From Smithella sp. (GTDB lineage Bacteria > Desulfobacterota > Syntrophia > Syntrophales > Smithellaceae): DNA of 64,000 bases. The position numbers and the translations under genes were made by a program. The stretch spans positions 124,001 through 188,000 of the forward strand of contig SCVW01000034.1 in the NCBI GenBank assembly GCA_007244375.1. Direction: 5' to 3'. The notes beneath the pieces are model-generated. The model did not search any database, was not told the origin of the DNA, and saw only the letters and a program-made list of their open reading frames with translations. This document shows positions 16,278 through 26,239 of the stretch, piece after piece (position 1 is the stretch's first letter; each line of letters begins with the position of its first letter).

Positions 16278-16697
16278 TTATTCCCCTTTAATATTATATT
16301 TATTTACCAATTCCAGAAGCAGCTTGGGTATCCTGCGGATCTTGCCTTCATTATTCGTGCAGGCATGAATAGTGTATCCTTCCGCAATCACATTTTCTTT
16401 ATTTTCGTCCCATATCCTGGAGTTGTATCTTACAGTCGCCTTTTTTATATAAGCAAACTCTGTCTCGACAGTCAAAAGTTGATCATATGTTGCAAATTTC
16501 AAATACTCACAGCTTACTTTTATCAGCGGAAGGTTCAAGCCAACATTGGTAAGTTCCGTATATGGAACGCCCAGCTGACGCATTAATTCATTCCGTCCAA
16601 GTTCAAACCATTTAATATAATTCGTATGGTAAACCACGCCCATAGCATCGGTATCTGCGTAAAGTACTCTTACTTTGGTTATGTTACTGACTGACAA
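16278..16697 (-). CDS. ybgC: Acyl-CoA thioesterase, YbgC/4HBT family
   Basis: 139 residues of hot-dog fold. The signature YADTDAMGVVYHTNYIKWFE at about 14-33 contains the catalytic Asp (DTDAMG) and the YHTNY loop of the 4-hydroxybenzoyl-CoA/YbgC thioesterases. They hydrolyse acyl-CoA, often short-chain ones, in the cytoplasm. In gammaproteobacteria ybgC sits with tol-pal; here it is in a metabolic block instead. The start overlaps the end of the phosphomutase gene by 14 bases. Confidence 0.9.
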   Translation of the reverse strand: MSVSNITKVRVLYADTDAMGVVYHTNYIKWFELGRNELMRQLGVPYTELTNVGLNLPLIKVSCEYLKFATYDQLLTVETEFAYIKKATVRYNSRIWDENKENVIAEGYTIHACTNNEGKIRRIPKLLLELVNKYNIKGE

Positions 16698-17922
16698 AAG
16701 ATCTCCAATCGTTTATAAATATATCCATTAACAGATGACCAGGAGAAATAAATATGGAACTTTCTTTTGCGGTTATCTCATTAAATGGTAATCCTGATGC
16801 CCTGTTTTCTTCTTTAATTGAAGACAAAACAGCGAAAGGACTTGGATCTCCGACATGAGTTCTTACATCAAGCGGAGTGGGATGATCACTTAAAACGATA
16901 ATCCTGTAATCACCATATGTTCCTATTTTGTTTAAAATTGGACCGACTATTTTTTCATCAAAAAGTTCAATCGCCCGAATTTTACCGGCGGCATTTCCCT
17001 CATGTCCCATTTCATCAGGTGCTTCCAGATGGATAAAAACGAAATCCATGAAGTTTAAAATATCCAGCGCCATTTTAGCCTTACCTTCATAGTTGGTATC
17101 AATGTATCCTGTTGCCCCTTCAACAGGAAATACTTTTAATCCGGCAATGATGCCTATCCCCTTGAGTAAATCAACTGCGGAAATCATTCCGCCGGACAAA
17201 GAATATTTTTGAGTAAGCGGAACCATCTGCGGTTTTCTTCCCTGACCCCAGAGCCAGATGGAATTAGCCTGTTTCTTGCCTTCATTTTTTCTTTTGGCGT
17301 TAACAGTATGATTCAACAAAATTTCACCGGCACGCCGCATAATCGAATTTATTTCCTCAAAGGAATTGCCGCGCGGAAGATATTCGGCAATTTGTTTACC
17401 GGTTATATCATGAGGAGCGGTTGTTTCCGGTGCATCGGGAGAGTTGCGCCAGACAAACAAATGGCGATAACCGACACCCGGAAAAAACTGATAGGGAGGC
17501 AACCCAAGTTCCTTGTTTATATCAAGAATTATTTCCCGTGCTTCTTCTGTGGAGATATGGCCGGCGGTAAAATCATCCATAAAAGCGTTGGGAGAATAAT
17601 TATCCCCTATTGTTACAAGATTACAGCGATAAACCATATCATTCGGTTCCAGATTTATTCCCATGCTGGCAGCTTCCAGCGGTCCGCGGCCGGTATAGTT
17701 TTCAACAGGATCATACCCCAGCACGCTTAATGTGGCTACGTCGCTTCCCGGATTCATTCCTTTAGGAATTGTATCCACACGCCCCAACGTACCTTCTGCG
17801 GCAATTTGATCCATAAAAGGAGTAAACGCACACTGGAGAGGAGTTTTTCCGCCAAGTTTATCTGTAGCATAGTCAGCCATACCGTCGCCGAGCAATACTA
17901 CGTATTTCATATTTTTATTCAT
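16684..17922 (-). CDS. ApgM-type phosphoglycerate mutase / proposed homoserine kinase
   Basis: 412 residues of the alkaline-phosphatase superfamily. The N-terminal LLGDGMAD holds the first metal-binding Asp, and the C-terminal part has IVLSDHPTPLD and THVGDPSPF metal motifs. Proteins of this family are annotated either as archaeal-type cofactor-independent phosphoglycerate mutase or, where no ThrB exists, as a proposed homoserine kinase. It directly follows homoserine dehydrogenase (22 bases), which favours a role in threonine synthesis here. The sequence alone does not decide. Start at 17922 or 17910; neither has a strong ribosome site. Confidence 0.82.
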   Translation of the reverse strand: MNKNMKYVVLLGDGMADYATDKLGGKTPLQCAFTPFMDQIAAEGTLGRVDTIPKGMNPGSDVATLSVLGYDPVENYTGRGPLEAASMGINLEPNDMVYRCNLVTIGDNYSPNAFMDDFTAGHISTEEAREIILDINKELGLPPYQFFPGVGYRHLFVWRNSPDAPETTAPHDITGKQIAEYLPRGNSFEEINSIMRRAGEILLNHTVNAKRKNEGKKQANSIWLWGQGRKPQMVPLTQKYSLSGGMISAVDLLKGIGIIAGLKVFPVEGATGYIDTNYEGKAKMALDILNFMDFVFIHLEAPDEMGHEGNAAGKIRAIELFDEKIVGPILNKIGTYGDYRIIVLSDHPTPLDVRTHVGDPSPFAVLSSIKEENRASGLPFNEITAKESSIFISPGHLLMDIFINDWRSFVSQ

Positions 17923-17944
17923 ACAATTTTCTTTTTAAATAATT

Positions 17945-19258
17945 TTAATTTAAGTTTTCCTCAATTCTAATCAAAACTGTGCTGCCGTGAACGATATCCA
18001 GCTTGTCTATTTTCTTCAGCGCCTGCTGCACATTTTTTTCCTTTGCCTTGTATGTTGTCATGACAATCGGCACTGCTCCTTTTTTACCTCGAGCCTTCTG
18101 GATACAGGTAGCTATGCTGATGTTGTTTTTCCCCAAAATACCGGAGATTTTGGAGAGGACTCCGGGACGATCATTTGCGGAAAAGCGGAAATAATATTTT
18201 GTCTCAACATTATCCATCGGTATAAGTTTGATGGGCTTCATTGCTGTCTCACTGATCGACCGTAACGGCACACGGCATGTAATACCTTTTAAAATATTCC
18301 GGGCACTGTCTATTATATCGCTGAAAACAGCACTTGCCGTAGGTGTCATTCCTGCACCCTGTCCGAAAAGGAAAACAGGACCTGAAGCATCGCCCACAAT
18401 GTGAAATGCATTATAATTCTGATTCACATTTGCTAAAAGATGACCGGAAGGTATCATTGTCGGATGAATTCTTGCTTCCACTGCGTCATTTTTCAATATG
18501 GCAATTGCCAACAATTTTATTCGATAACCCAATTCCAGGGCAAACCCTATATCCTCACGGCTTATTTTGGTAATTCCTTCCAGATAAATATCTTTTAAGC
18601 TTACTTTTTTCCCGTAAGCCAGAGAAAGAATTATAGCCATTTTATGAGCTGTATCGATTCCTTCGATATCGAAAGTCGGATCGGCTTCTGCAAAACCAAG
18701 CCTCTGCGCTTCCTTTAATACCGTATGGAAGTCTTTGTCTTCATCGGTCATCTTGGTCAGAATGAAATTGCAGGTGCCGTTAATAATTCCCATAATGGAA
18801 TTAATTTTATTTGCGGCCAGACTTTCCTTCAGGGTTTTGATTATCGGAATAGTTCCGCCGACACTTGCTTCAAAACCTATGTCCACCTCTTTCTTCTGCG
18901 CTGCGGGAAATATTTCACTGCCGTGGGTAGCCAGAAGCGCTTTATTCGCAGTAACGACATGCTTACCTTGGTTGATTGCTTCCAAAACAAAAGTACGTGC
19001 AGGCTCATATCCGCCCATTAGTTCAACAACAATTGAAATATCCTTATCGTTGATTATCTCGCGGACGTCGGTAGTCAACAAACTTCTTTTAACCTTAACT
19101 TCACGCGAGTTGGTAATATCGATATCGGCAATTTTCTTCAAAACTAATTTGGCGCCTAATTTTTTTGTAATAAGTTCTTCATTCTGCCGTAACAGTTTAA
19201 TCACGCCAGTTCCAATAGTTCCAAAACCGATTAACCCGATATTGATTTCTTTCATCAT
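17945..19258 (-). CDS. hom: Homoserine dehydrogenase
   Basis: 437 residues. NAD(P)-binding Rossmann motif GFGTIGTGVIKLL at the N-terminus, catalytic region with GIINGTCNFILTKM and the EADPTFDIEGIDTAHK segment, and a C-terminal ACT domain (about 355-430) for threonine feedback control. It reduces aspartate semialdehyde to homoserine at the branch to threonine and methionine. First gene of the leftward block; the promoter should lie in the 262 bases upstream. Confidence 0.95.
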   Translation of the reverse strand: MMKEINIGLIGFGTIGTGVIKLLRQNEELITKKLGAKLVLKKIADIDITNSREVKVKRSLLTTDVREIINDKDISIVVELMGGYEPARTFVLEAINQGKHVVTANKALLATHGSEIFPAAQKKEVDIGFEASVGGTIPIIKTLKESLAANKINSIMGIINGTCNFILTKMTDEDKDFHTVLKEAQRLGFAEADPTFDIEGIDTAHKMAIILSLAYGKKVSLKDIYLEGITKISREDIGFALELGYRIKLLAIAILKNDAVEARIHPTMIPSGHLLANVNQNYNAFHIVGDASGPVFLFGQGAGMTPTASAVFSDIIDSARNILKGITCRVPLRSISETAMKPIKLIPMDNVETKYYFRFSANDRPGVLSKISGILGKNNISIATCIQKARGKKGAVPIVMTTYKAKEKNVQQALKKIDKLDIVHGSTVLIRIEENLN

Positions 19259-19520
19259 ATATACCTGAAATTATTTTAATATTTTCCGTTTTCCATATAA
19301 ACTTCCGACAATTTAACAGTGAATTTTCTACAACAAATACAACCTTTTTGTCAATTAAATATAAATTATATTTGAAGATTTGACTTATGGAAACAAACTT
19401 ATGCCCAAAAAGGAGATAGCAGCTTCTACAAAAAATATTTCTTGCTTTGCCCGAAATGGCAAAAAAGGTGTCACTGAGAATCCCGATTCATCGTGGGTGA
19501 GGAATCTTAAAAGAATTAAG

Positions 19521-19934
19521 TTATTTGACTGTTATTGGTTTATTTTCAATTCCGGCATAGAATATTATAATTTCCGCAGTTTCTGTACCTTCGTTTTTTC
19601 CATAATGTTTTTTATTGACCATTTCAACAATGGAATCTCCCGCTTTCAGATGCAGTGTTTTGTTATCTTCAGCTGTTACAGTTAATTCTCCTTTAAGCAA
19701 AACGCCCGCATTAATCACCGGATGCTCGTGAGTTTCCAATTTCGCGCCGGCAGGAATTTTTATTCTCAAAATGGTTATCTCAGGCTGACCTTGAGGATAC
19801 TTAGGTAAAGTATTCCCATTCCAGCTTTTTGTCGATTTCGCCAATTGATCGAATGCAATACTATTCAAATCGCCTGCGCAGGCAATGACAAACATACTTG
19901 ATATTGCCAATACCCCTAAAATAATTTTTTTCAT
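19521..19934 (-). CDS. Exported cupin-domain protein, possible lipoprotein
   Basis: 137 residues: signal peptide with a possible lipobox (VIACAG, Cys at 19), then a single cupin domain. The first cupin motif has the metal ligands H.H in LETHEHPVINAG; the second (about 100-115) is weaker. Such small exported cupins bind a metal or small ligand, and the function is not specified. It lies 25 bases downstream of panE on the same strand. Confidence 0.75.
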   Translation of the reverse strand: MKKIILGVLAISSMFVIACAGDLNSIAFDQLAKSTKSWNGNTLPKYPQGQPEITILRIKIPAGAKLETHEHPVINAGVLLKGELTVTAEDNKTLHLKAGDSIVEMVNKKHYGKNEGTETAEIIIFYAGIENKPITVK

Positions 19935-19959
19935 TTTTTTTCCTTTACCATTTCATTAA

Positions 19960-20880
19960 TCAGCATTTTTTTAATTTTAGATAAATCTCGTCATGCAGAG
20001 GTGTGGGCACTCCCGATTTTTTGCCAGTCTTACAAAGATAAGCCGTTAATGCATCAATTTCCGTTTGCCTGCCGTTTTCTATATCCAGTTGCATGGATGT
20101 TTTGGAGTCGTAACCGAAACCATCAACCATTTCCATTGCTTTGTCAACCTCATCTTCCGACAGATTAACATGATGTGCTTTGGCTACTGCCACAACTTCC
20201 AGCATCATATTTCTTACCATTTTCCTGAGTGATGAATTTTCCCGGATAGCTCCATATGTTTTGCCGGTCGCCGATGTCAGAGATCCCCAAGGACACATCA
20301 ACATGTATTTTGACCACAATACTTCAGAGATTTTATCTGTCAATACCGCATTAATTTTTGCACACAATAAAATATCCAAAACATGTGAATACTTCTTTGA
20401 CGAAGTCGGATTATCCGTACCGAATGTCAATTTGCAGGAACCTCCTTCCTGTTTGACTACTCCCGGTTTTTCAATGTGAGAAATGATATAAACGCTGCCG
20501 CCAAGAACATTCGCCTGCGGCAATACGGACCTAAGTCTTTCAGCACTGTTGACACCGTTAAGAAGTGGAATCACGATTGTGTTATTATTGAAACAAGATG
20601 CAAATTCCCGAGCTGTGTTTTCAAGCGAGTAACTTTTGGTACAGAAAAAAACTACATCCAATCGGCCTGCTACTGCCGGATTTTCCGTGGCAATGTTCGG
20701 CCATGCAACGTAATTTTCTTCTTTTGTAAATAATTGTAAACCATTTTTTTGAATAGCATTTAAATGTTCTCCGCGGGCCACAAATATTACTTCATGCTTG
20801 CCGGAGGTGTCATTTGCCTTGGCAAGCTTTCCGCCGAAATAACCGCCTACTCCGCCGATACCTATAATCCCTATTCTCAA
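19960..20880 (-). CDS. panE: 2-dehydropantoate 2-reductase family (PanE-like)
   Basis: 306 residues, normal length. The N-terminus has the NADP-binding GIGGVGGYFGGKLA, a CTKSYSLENT segment at about 82-91 (PanE-like active-site Lys), and a C-terminal helical domain with the conserved SKYMLMCPWGSLTSATG stretch. The reaction is ketopantoate to pantoate in coenzyme A synthesis. Paralogues with other ketoacid substrates exist, so the substrate is probable rather than certain. Confidence 0.85.
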   Translation of the reverse strand: MRIGIIGIGGVGGYFGGKLAKANDTSGKHEVIFVARGEHLNAIQKNGLQLFTKEENYVAWPNIATENPAVAGRLDVVFFCTKSYSLENTAREFASCFNNNTIVIPLLNGVNSAERLRSVLPQANVLGGSVYIISHIEKPGVVKQEGGSCKLTFGTDNPTSSKKYSHVLDILLCAKINAVLTDKISEVLWSKYMLMCPWGSLTSATGKTYGAIRENSSLRKMVRNMMLEVVAVAKAHHVNLSEDEVDKAMEMVDGFGYDSKTSMQLDIENGRQTEIDALTAYLCKTGKKSGVPTPLHDEIYLKLKKC

Positions 20881-21042
20881 TTTTTCTGCTCCAGGTACGC
20901 TTGTTTTTTAGAAATTATATTTCATCTTTGAGTAAGTCAAGCATTGAAATTGAAAAAACATCTTTGTTTGCTGATATTTCTCTTGACGTACACATTTACC
21001 TGCCAATATATTGATTTTAAATTCCATATCAAGGAGCTTGTT

Positions 21043-23556
21043 ATGAGAATCTTTTCTTTTTTCCGTTTAAAATTCTTGGCAGTTTTTATCATCGTTCTTT
21101 GTTTCATAATCTGTGGTTGTTCATCACTTCTTAACATGTCTTTCAGTAAATCACTGCCGCCGATGGATGGGGAACAGATTGTTCCCGGCATATCACAAAA
21201 AGTCACTGTAAAACGCGACAATATGGGCATTCCATTGATTGAAGCCGCTAATATGGATGACCTCATATTTGCCATGGGATATGTTAGTGCTTATGACCGT
21301 TTTACACAAATGGAAGGATTTCGACTTGTGGGTAAAGGCAGGCTTTCCGAACTTATCGGCAAAGCCACCCTGGAAATTGATATTTTCATGAGGGCGTTAA
21401 ATATTAAACAAGTAGCCGAAACTTTATACGGCAGTGCTTCTCCGGAAATTCGCCACATACTGGATAATTACAGTAACGGTGTTAATGCTTATCTGGCAAA
21501 TGCGCCCCTTCCCATGACGCTAAAAATGGCCGGGCATAAGCCTGAACCTTGGAAGCCAATTGATTGTGTCTACGTATTTGTGGTTTTGACACTTGGTTTG
21601 GGTCAAAACCTTCATGAAGAGATTGATATGCTGAACATTGCCAAACAAATTGACGTTGATAAATTAGCCTGGCTGTTTCCTATTTATCCCGATGAACCTT
21701 TACCTTTTGATGAAATGAAAAAATTAAAAGGACTTGATTTGAAATCCGCTTCCCTGGACATTGAAAAACTTCGTCAAATTTCCAGCAGGGTAAACCAGAT
21801 CATTATTCCTGCAGCGGCGGCGTCTAACAATTGGGTGGTATCCGGAAAACTCACTAAATCGGGCAAACCCATTCTAGCCAATGACACTCATCTGCCTCTA
21901 ACGATGCCTTCCATCTGGCATATGATGCACCTTAAATGCCCCGAAATCGAAGGCGCAGGCATCGCCATTGCCGGAGTACCGGGAATCATTGCCGGATATA
22001 ACGGCAATATTGCTGTGGGCATGACGATGGTAATGGCCGATAATCAGGATCTCTTTCTGGAAAAACTCAAACAGGAGTCCGATAGCCTCTATTATCTTTA
22101 CGAAGATAAATGGCACAAGGCAACCAGTCGTCAAGAGGAATTTAAAGTTAAAGGTCAAAAAGATATTATTACCAAAATATTTCATGAAACCCGTCACGGC
22201 GTACTTTTGAACAACATTCTTACTGATCAACCACGACATCATCTCGTTCCCATGCCTGTAAACCAGACTTTGGGTATTGCATTCAGTTGGGCAGCGAGAG
22301 AACCCGACCGTACGATGGACGCGTTTTTCAGCATAATGCGCGCCAAATCTGTTGATGAGATTCTGAAATATACATCGCAGGATACTTCCATCATTCCTTT
22401 AAATCTGGTAATGGCCAACAAAAACGACATCGCCTGGCAGGTGACGGGTCGTTATCCTCTGCGCAAAAAAGGCCGCGGACTTTGCCCATCACCGGGTTGG
22501 ACAGGAGAATACAACTGGAAAGGATTTCTCGATCCAGCGCTCCATCCATCCTTAAAAAATCCGGAAAAAGGATATATCGGCACTGCCAATCATAGAACCG
22601 TTCCGGCTGACTTTCCCCATATTCTTACATCGTCATGGTATTATCCGGACAGGGCCGAGCGCATAGACCAGATGATGAAAGCAGCAAACGATTACACGGC
22701 AGAGAATGCCAAAGCGATGCAGCTTGATGTTTATTCACCTTTTGTTGAAGTAATCAAGACCGCATTATTGAATGAACAGACTTTAAAGGAAATGACCGCC
22801 TTCTGGAAAGATTCAAAACAAAGCCCGAATGCCGAAAAAGCAATGGCTCTGCTGCGACACTTCGACGGAATGATGCGTGTTGATTCCGCGGGCGCGGCTT
22901 TCTGTGGAGCCTTTTTATTCTCTTTGAGTAAAAATCTCTTTGCCGAAGAACTCGGCGGCACCGAATCCCAAGCGTATCAATCGCTTTTGGAAACATTTCT
23001 TATGAAATATTCAGCTCTGCACGATCATTTAACCGATCGTTGTAAAGACAGTCCCTTCTGGAGGGGAAAACGAAGCCAGATTCTTGCCCAAACCGTTCTG
23101 GACGCTGTCACCCTTCTGGAAAAACGCTGCGGGAACAACACTGAAGACTGGCAATGGGGCAAACTTCACACATATTATTGGAAGACTGATGGCACTCTGC
23201 TTGCCGATTATATGGACTTTGTGCCAAAGAACGGCATCAAACTTCTATCCGGTTACTTTGACAGAGGTCCTTATCCGGCACCGGGCGATCATACAACTCT
23301 GAATGTTTCTGCTTATCATCCCGGCAAAGATTTTGATGTTTGGCTGATTCCGGAAATGCGCATTATCGTGGACTTCGGAAGTGATGAGCCGCTTATCGGC
23401 ATCAACAGCACAGGGCAGTCGGACAACCCTTCAAGCCCCCATTATGATGACGGAATAACCGCCTATCGCGAAGGACGTTATCAGAATTTTCCGTTTAAAG
23501 AGGAAAATATAAAAACTCATTACACAAAAACACTGACATTACTGCCCAAGCAATAA
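21043..23556 (+). CDS. Penicillin acylase family lipoprotein
   Basis: 837 residues from ATG 21043, chosen because AAGGAG lies 6 bases upstream; the frame is open to 20944 without support. Lipoprotein signal with lipobox IICGCSS (Cys at about 26). It is a single precursor: alpha-chain region to about residue 255, then nucleophile Ser261 (AASNNWVVSG), the first residue of the beta chain after self-cleavage, followed by the long beta region. The family hydrolyses amides of acylated amino acids, homoserine lactones or beta-lactams; substrate here unknown. Divergent from panE. Confidence 0.9.
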   Translation: MRIFSFFRLKFLAVFIIVLCFIICGCSSLLNMSFSKSLPPMDGEQIVPGISQKVTVKRDNMGIPLIEAANMDDLIFAMGYVSAYDRFTQMEGFRLVGKGRLSELIGKATLEIDIFMRALNIKQVAETLYGSASPEIRHILDNYSNGVNAYLANAPLPMTLKMAGHKPEPWKPIDCVYVFVVLTLGLGQNLHEEIDMLNIAKQIDVDKLAWLFPIYPDEPLPFDEMKKLKGLDLKSASLDIEKLRQISSRVNQIIIPAAAASNNWVVSGKLTKSGKPILANDTHLPLTMPSIWHMMHLKCPEIEGAGIAIAGVPGIIAGYNGNIAVGMTMVMADNQDLFLEKLKQESDSLYYLYEDKWHKATSRQEEFKVKGQKDIITKIFHETRHGVLLNNILTDQPRHHLVPMPVNQTLGIAFSWAAREPDRTMDAFFSIMRAKSVDEILKYTSQDTSIIPLNLVMANKNDIAWQVTGRYPLRKKGRGLCPSPGWTGEYNWKGFLDPALHPSLKNPEKGYIGTANHRTVPADFPHILTSSWYYPDRAERIDQMMKAANDYTAENAKAMQLDVYSPFVEVIKTALLNEQTLKEMTAFWKDSKQSPNAEKAMALLRHFDGMMRVDSAGAAFCGAFLFSLSKNLFAEELGGTESQAYQSLLETFLMKYSALHDHLTDRCKDSPFWRGKRSQILAQTVLDAVTLLEKRCGNNTEDWQWGKLHTYYWKTDGTLLADYMDFVPKNGIKLLSGYFDRGPYPAPGDHTTLNVSAYHPGKDFDVWLIPEMRIIVDFGSDEPLIGINSTGQSDNPSSPHYDDGITAYREGRYQNFPFKEENIKTHYTKTLTLLPKQ

Positions 23557-23571
23557 GAATATAAAAAGTCA

Positions 23572-23604
23572 AAAAGAGGGCGATAGTTAATCGCCCTCTT
23601 TTTT
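23572..23604. terminator. Bidirectional terminator between acylase gene and recG
   Basis: GAGGGCGAT (23576-23584) pairs perfectly with ATCGCCCTC (23590-23598) around AGTTA, flanked by A residues on the left and a T run on the right. It therefore works for both converging genes. Confidence 0.92.
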
Positions 23605-23608
23605 TATT

Positions 23609-26071
23609 TCATCCGCTTCTGGCCAGATCCAGTTTTCCCTGCCATTTCCAAAGCAACGTTTCTTTTAAAATTGCATGTTCTGGTTTTTTCAAAAAGGGAT
23701 CTTTTTCTGCCAGTTGAAAAGCGTCTTCTTTGGCATCGTTTAAAATTCTCGCATCGCGAATGATGCTGGCAATGCGAAAATCAGGCAGGCCTGATTGTCT
23801 TGTTCCCAGAAAATCTCCCGGTCCGCGTATTGCCAGATCTTCTTCGGCAATGGCAAAACCATCTGTTGTTTTTTCCATCACCTTTAATCTTTTTCGGGCA
23901 TCCGCCGAACATTTATAATCGGTAAGGAGAATACAACTTGATGGAATATCCCGTCGCCCTACCCTGCCGCGCAGTTGATGCAACTGTGATAAACCGAAAC
24001 GCTCGGCATGTTCTATCACCATCAAAGATGCTCTGGGCACGTCAATGCCCACTTCAACGACTGTCGTGGAAACAAGAATGTGGATTTTATTTTCCAGGAA
24101 TTCGCGCATGATTTTATCTTTTTCTTTATCTTTCATCTTGCCGTGAATTAGTCCGACATGAACATCGGGGAATATATCCTTTTGCAGATGGGCAGCCATA
24201 TTGGTCGCGTCTTTTAAATCAAGAGTTTCGGATTGTTCGACCAAAGGATAAATGATGAACACTTGATGGTCCTTTTCCAGTTCTGCTCTTATCGCCTGAT
24301 AAACTTTGTCTCTCTTGCTTTCCGATACCAGTATAGTCCGTACCGGTTTTTTGCCGGGAGGCATTTCATCGATTACGGAAACATCCAGATCTCCGTAAAC
24401 AGTCATGGCCAATGTTCGCGGAATCGGCGTTGCTGTCATAACCAGAACATCGGCATTGATTCCTTTGGCACGCAGTGTTGCCCTCTGCATAACACCGAAA
24501 CGATGTTGTTCGTCTATAACAACCATTCCCAATTTATGAAAATCTACATCTTCCTGTATTAAAGCGTGGGTGCCGATGATAATGTCGGCCTTGCCGTTTT
24601 GAATCTGACTGATTACTTCATTCCTCGCGGAATTTGTCATACTGCCGGTAAGTAATACTGTCTGCAAATCTAATTGCCCTGCCCATGAATTGATGGTTTC
24701 AAAATGCTGTTTAGCCAGGATTTCAGTAGGCGCCATTATCGCTGCCTGATATGAGTTTTCACACGCCGTAATCATCGCCGCCATCGAAACTATCGTTTTC
24801 CCGCTACCGACATCACCCTGCAAAAGCCTGTTCATTGCCGTTTCTTTGGCCATATCTGCTCTTATTTCATTAATTACTCTTTCCTGCGCAGACGTTAAAC
24901 TGAAAGGCAGAAGCGTTAGAAACTTTTTAAAATAATTCCCGCCGATATTGAATTTAATACCAGCATCGATAATCCGTCCCTTTTTCTTGATAGCCATGCC
25001 CAGTTGAAAAAAGAAAAACTCATCATAAATTAAACGACGGTGTGCCTCCGATCGAAAGGATACAAATTTCTCCGGTAATTCGTTATCGCCCGGAAAATGA
25101 ACGGACAGCAGTGCTTCATGGATATTGAGTAGATCTCGTTTTTCACAAATATTGTAAGGTATCGGCGAAGTCACATAACGCGAATAATTTTCCAGCGCGA
25201 AGTGCATCACCTTGCGGAAATATTTCTGATTCAGGCCTTCAGTTTCGGAATAAACCGGCACTATTCTTTTAAAATTTAAAAGATTATCTTCATCCTTATC
25301 ATCCAGTATTTCATAATCAGGATGAATCATTGATTTGCCGCCGTAATCGGGTCTCACTTCTGACGTAAATATTACTTTGGTTCCCTTCTTAAAAATGCCC
25401 AGCAAATAAGTCATTTGTCCTTTGAACCATTTCGCTGTGAGATTTGCCGTTCCATCGCTGATGACTACTTCCAGTATTTTCTTCCTTCCATAATAACGAT
25501 ACTGTGCTGAATTTACGTTACCCACGGCACTTTGGGTTTTTTCGACTTCCAGACGATTTATTTTTTTTATTTCCCGTCTGTCTTCATAAGTTCGCGGCAA
25601 AAAGAAGAGAAGATTTTCTACGGTGGCAATTTTTTTGGCAGCAAACCGTGCAGCCATTTTCGGTCCGACACCTTTCAAATATTGGACCGGTAGATTAAGT
25701 TTGGCCAACGCTTCTTTCAAATCGGATATTCTTTGAATCGTCTGCCTGTCTTGCTCCTGAATTGTTTCGGGCTCTTTTAAGAAGTTGAGTGCTATTTTCA
25801 ATTTATCCAGCGCAACAACTGCTTTTTCAATTTTGTTTTTTTTTAATTCCAGTTTCTGCCAGTCATGATCGGAAAATATTGTCAGTAACTCTTCCGTCAT
25901 ATGCAAAAGTTCGGCATCTGCACCGGATGTCAAAGAAGCTTTTAACAATGACAATAAATTCAAGATGGTTTTGCCCAAATCTTTGATGTGAGAAAGGTTT
26001 TTAAAATTATCGCGAGATGCAAAAATCAAAGGATTTTCTATTTTTTGCAAAATCTCTTTTATTGAATCCAT
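23609..26071 (-). CDS. recG: ATP-dependent DNA helicase RecG
   Basis: 820 residues. An extra N-terminal region (about 1-125) precedes the wedge domain, which begins near YLKGVGPKMAARF. Helicase motifs: Walker A LLQGDVGSGKT, DEQH box (VVIDEQHRFGV), VMTATPIPRT, and the C-terminal QLHQLRGRVGR. RecG regresses stalled forks and branch-migrates Holliday junctions. E. coli RecG has 693 residues, and longer N-termini are common in deltaproteobacteria and others. Confidence 0.96.
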   Translation of the reverse strand: MDSIKEILQKIENPLIFASRDNFKNLSHIKDLGKTILNLLSLLKASLTSGADAELLHMTEELLTIFSDHDWQKLELKKNKIEKAVVALDKLKIALNFLKEPETIQEQDRQTIQRISDLKEALAKLNLPVQYLKGVGPKMAARFAAKKIATVENLLFFLPRTYEDRREIKKINRLEVEKTQSAVGNVNSAQYRYYGRKKILEVVISDGTANLTAKWFKGQMTYLLGIFKKGTKVIFTSEVRPDYGGKSMIHPDYEILDDKDEDNLLNFKRIVPVYSETEGLNQKYFRKVMHFALENYSRYVTSPIPYNICEKRDLLNIHEALLSVHFPGDNELPEKFVSFRSEAHRRLIYDEFFFFQLGMAIKKKGRIIDAGIKFNIGGNYFKKFLTLLPFSLTSAQERVINEIRADMAKETAMNRLLQGDVGSGKTIVSMAAMITACENSYQAAIMAPTEILAKQHFETINSWAGQLDLQTVLLTGSMTNSARNEVISQIQNGKADIIIGTHALIQEDVDFHKLGMVVIDEQHRFGVMQRATLRAKGINADVLVMTATPIPRTLAMTVYGDLDVSVIDEMPPGKKPVRTILVSESKRDKVYQAIRAELEKDHQVFIIYPLVEQSETLDLKDATNMAAHLQKDIFPDVHVGLIHGKMKDKEKDKIMREFLENKIHILVSTTVVEVGIDVPRASLMVIEHAERFGLSQLHQLRGRVGRRDIPSSCILLTDYKCSADARKRLKVMEKTTDGFAIAEEDLAIRGPGDFLGTRQSGLPDFRIASIIRDARILNDAKEDAFQLAEKDPFLKKPEHAILKETLLWKWQGKLDLARSG

Positions 26072-26239
26072 TTAAGTCTCCGCATAATAAAATTGGCAAA
26101 CCTAAATTTCTTATTGGAATAATTGCCTTTTTGTTAACAAAAATATTTTGTTTACGCAAGGAATGATTGACTTAAAAGCTGATTTACGTTACACAAACCA
26201 ACATACATTTTAAAATAATCAAATTCATCCAGAGGCGAT

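Noticed and set aside
20944-21042. Longer N-terminus for the penicillin acylase gene
   Set aside because: No ribosome site; the ATG at 21043 has AAGGAG and gives a clean lipoprotein signal.
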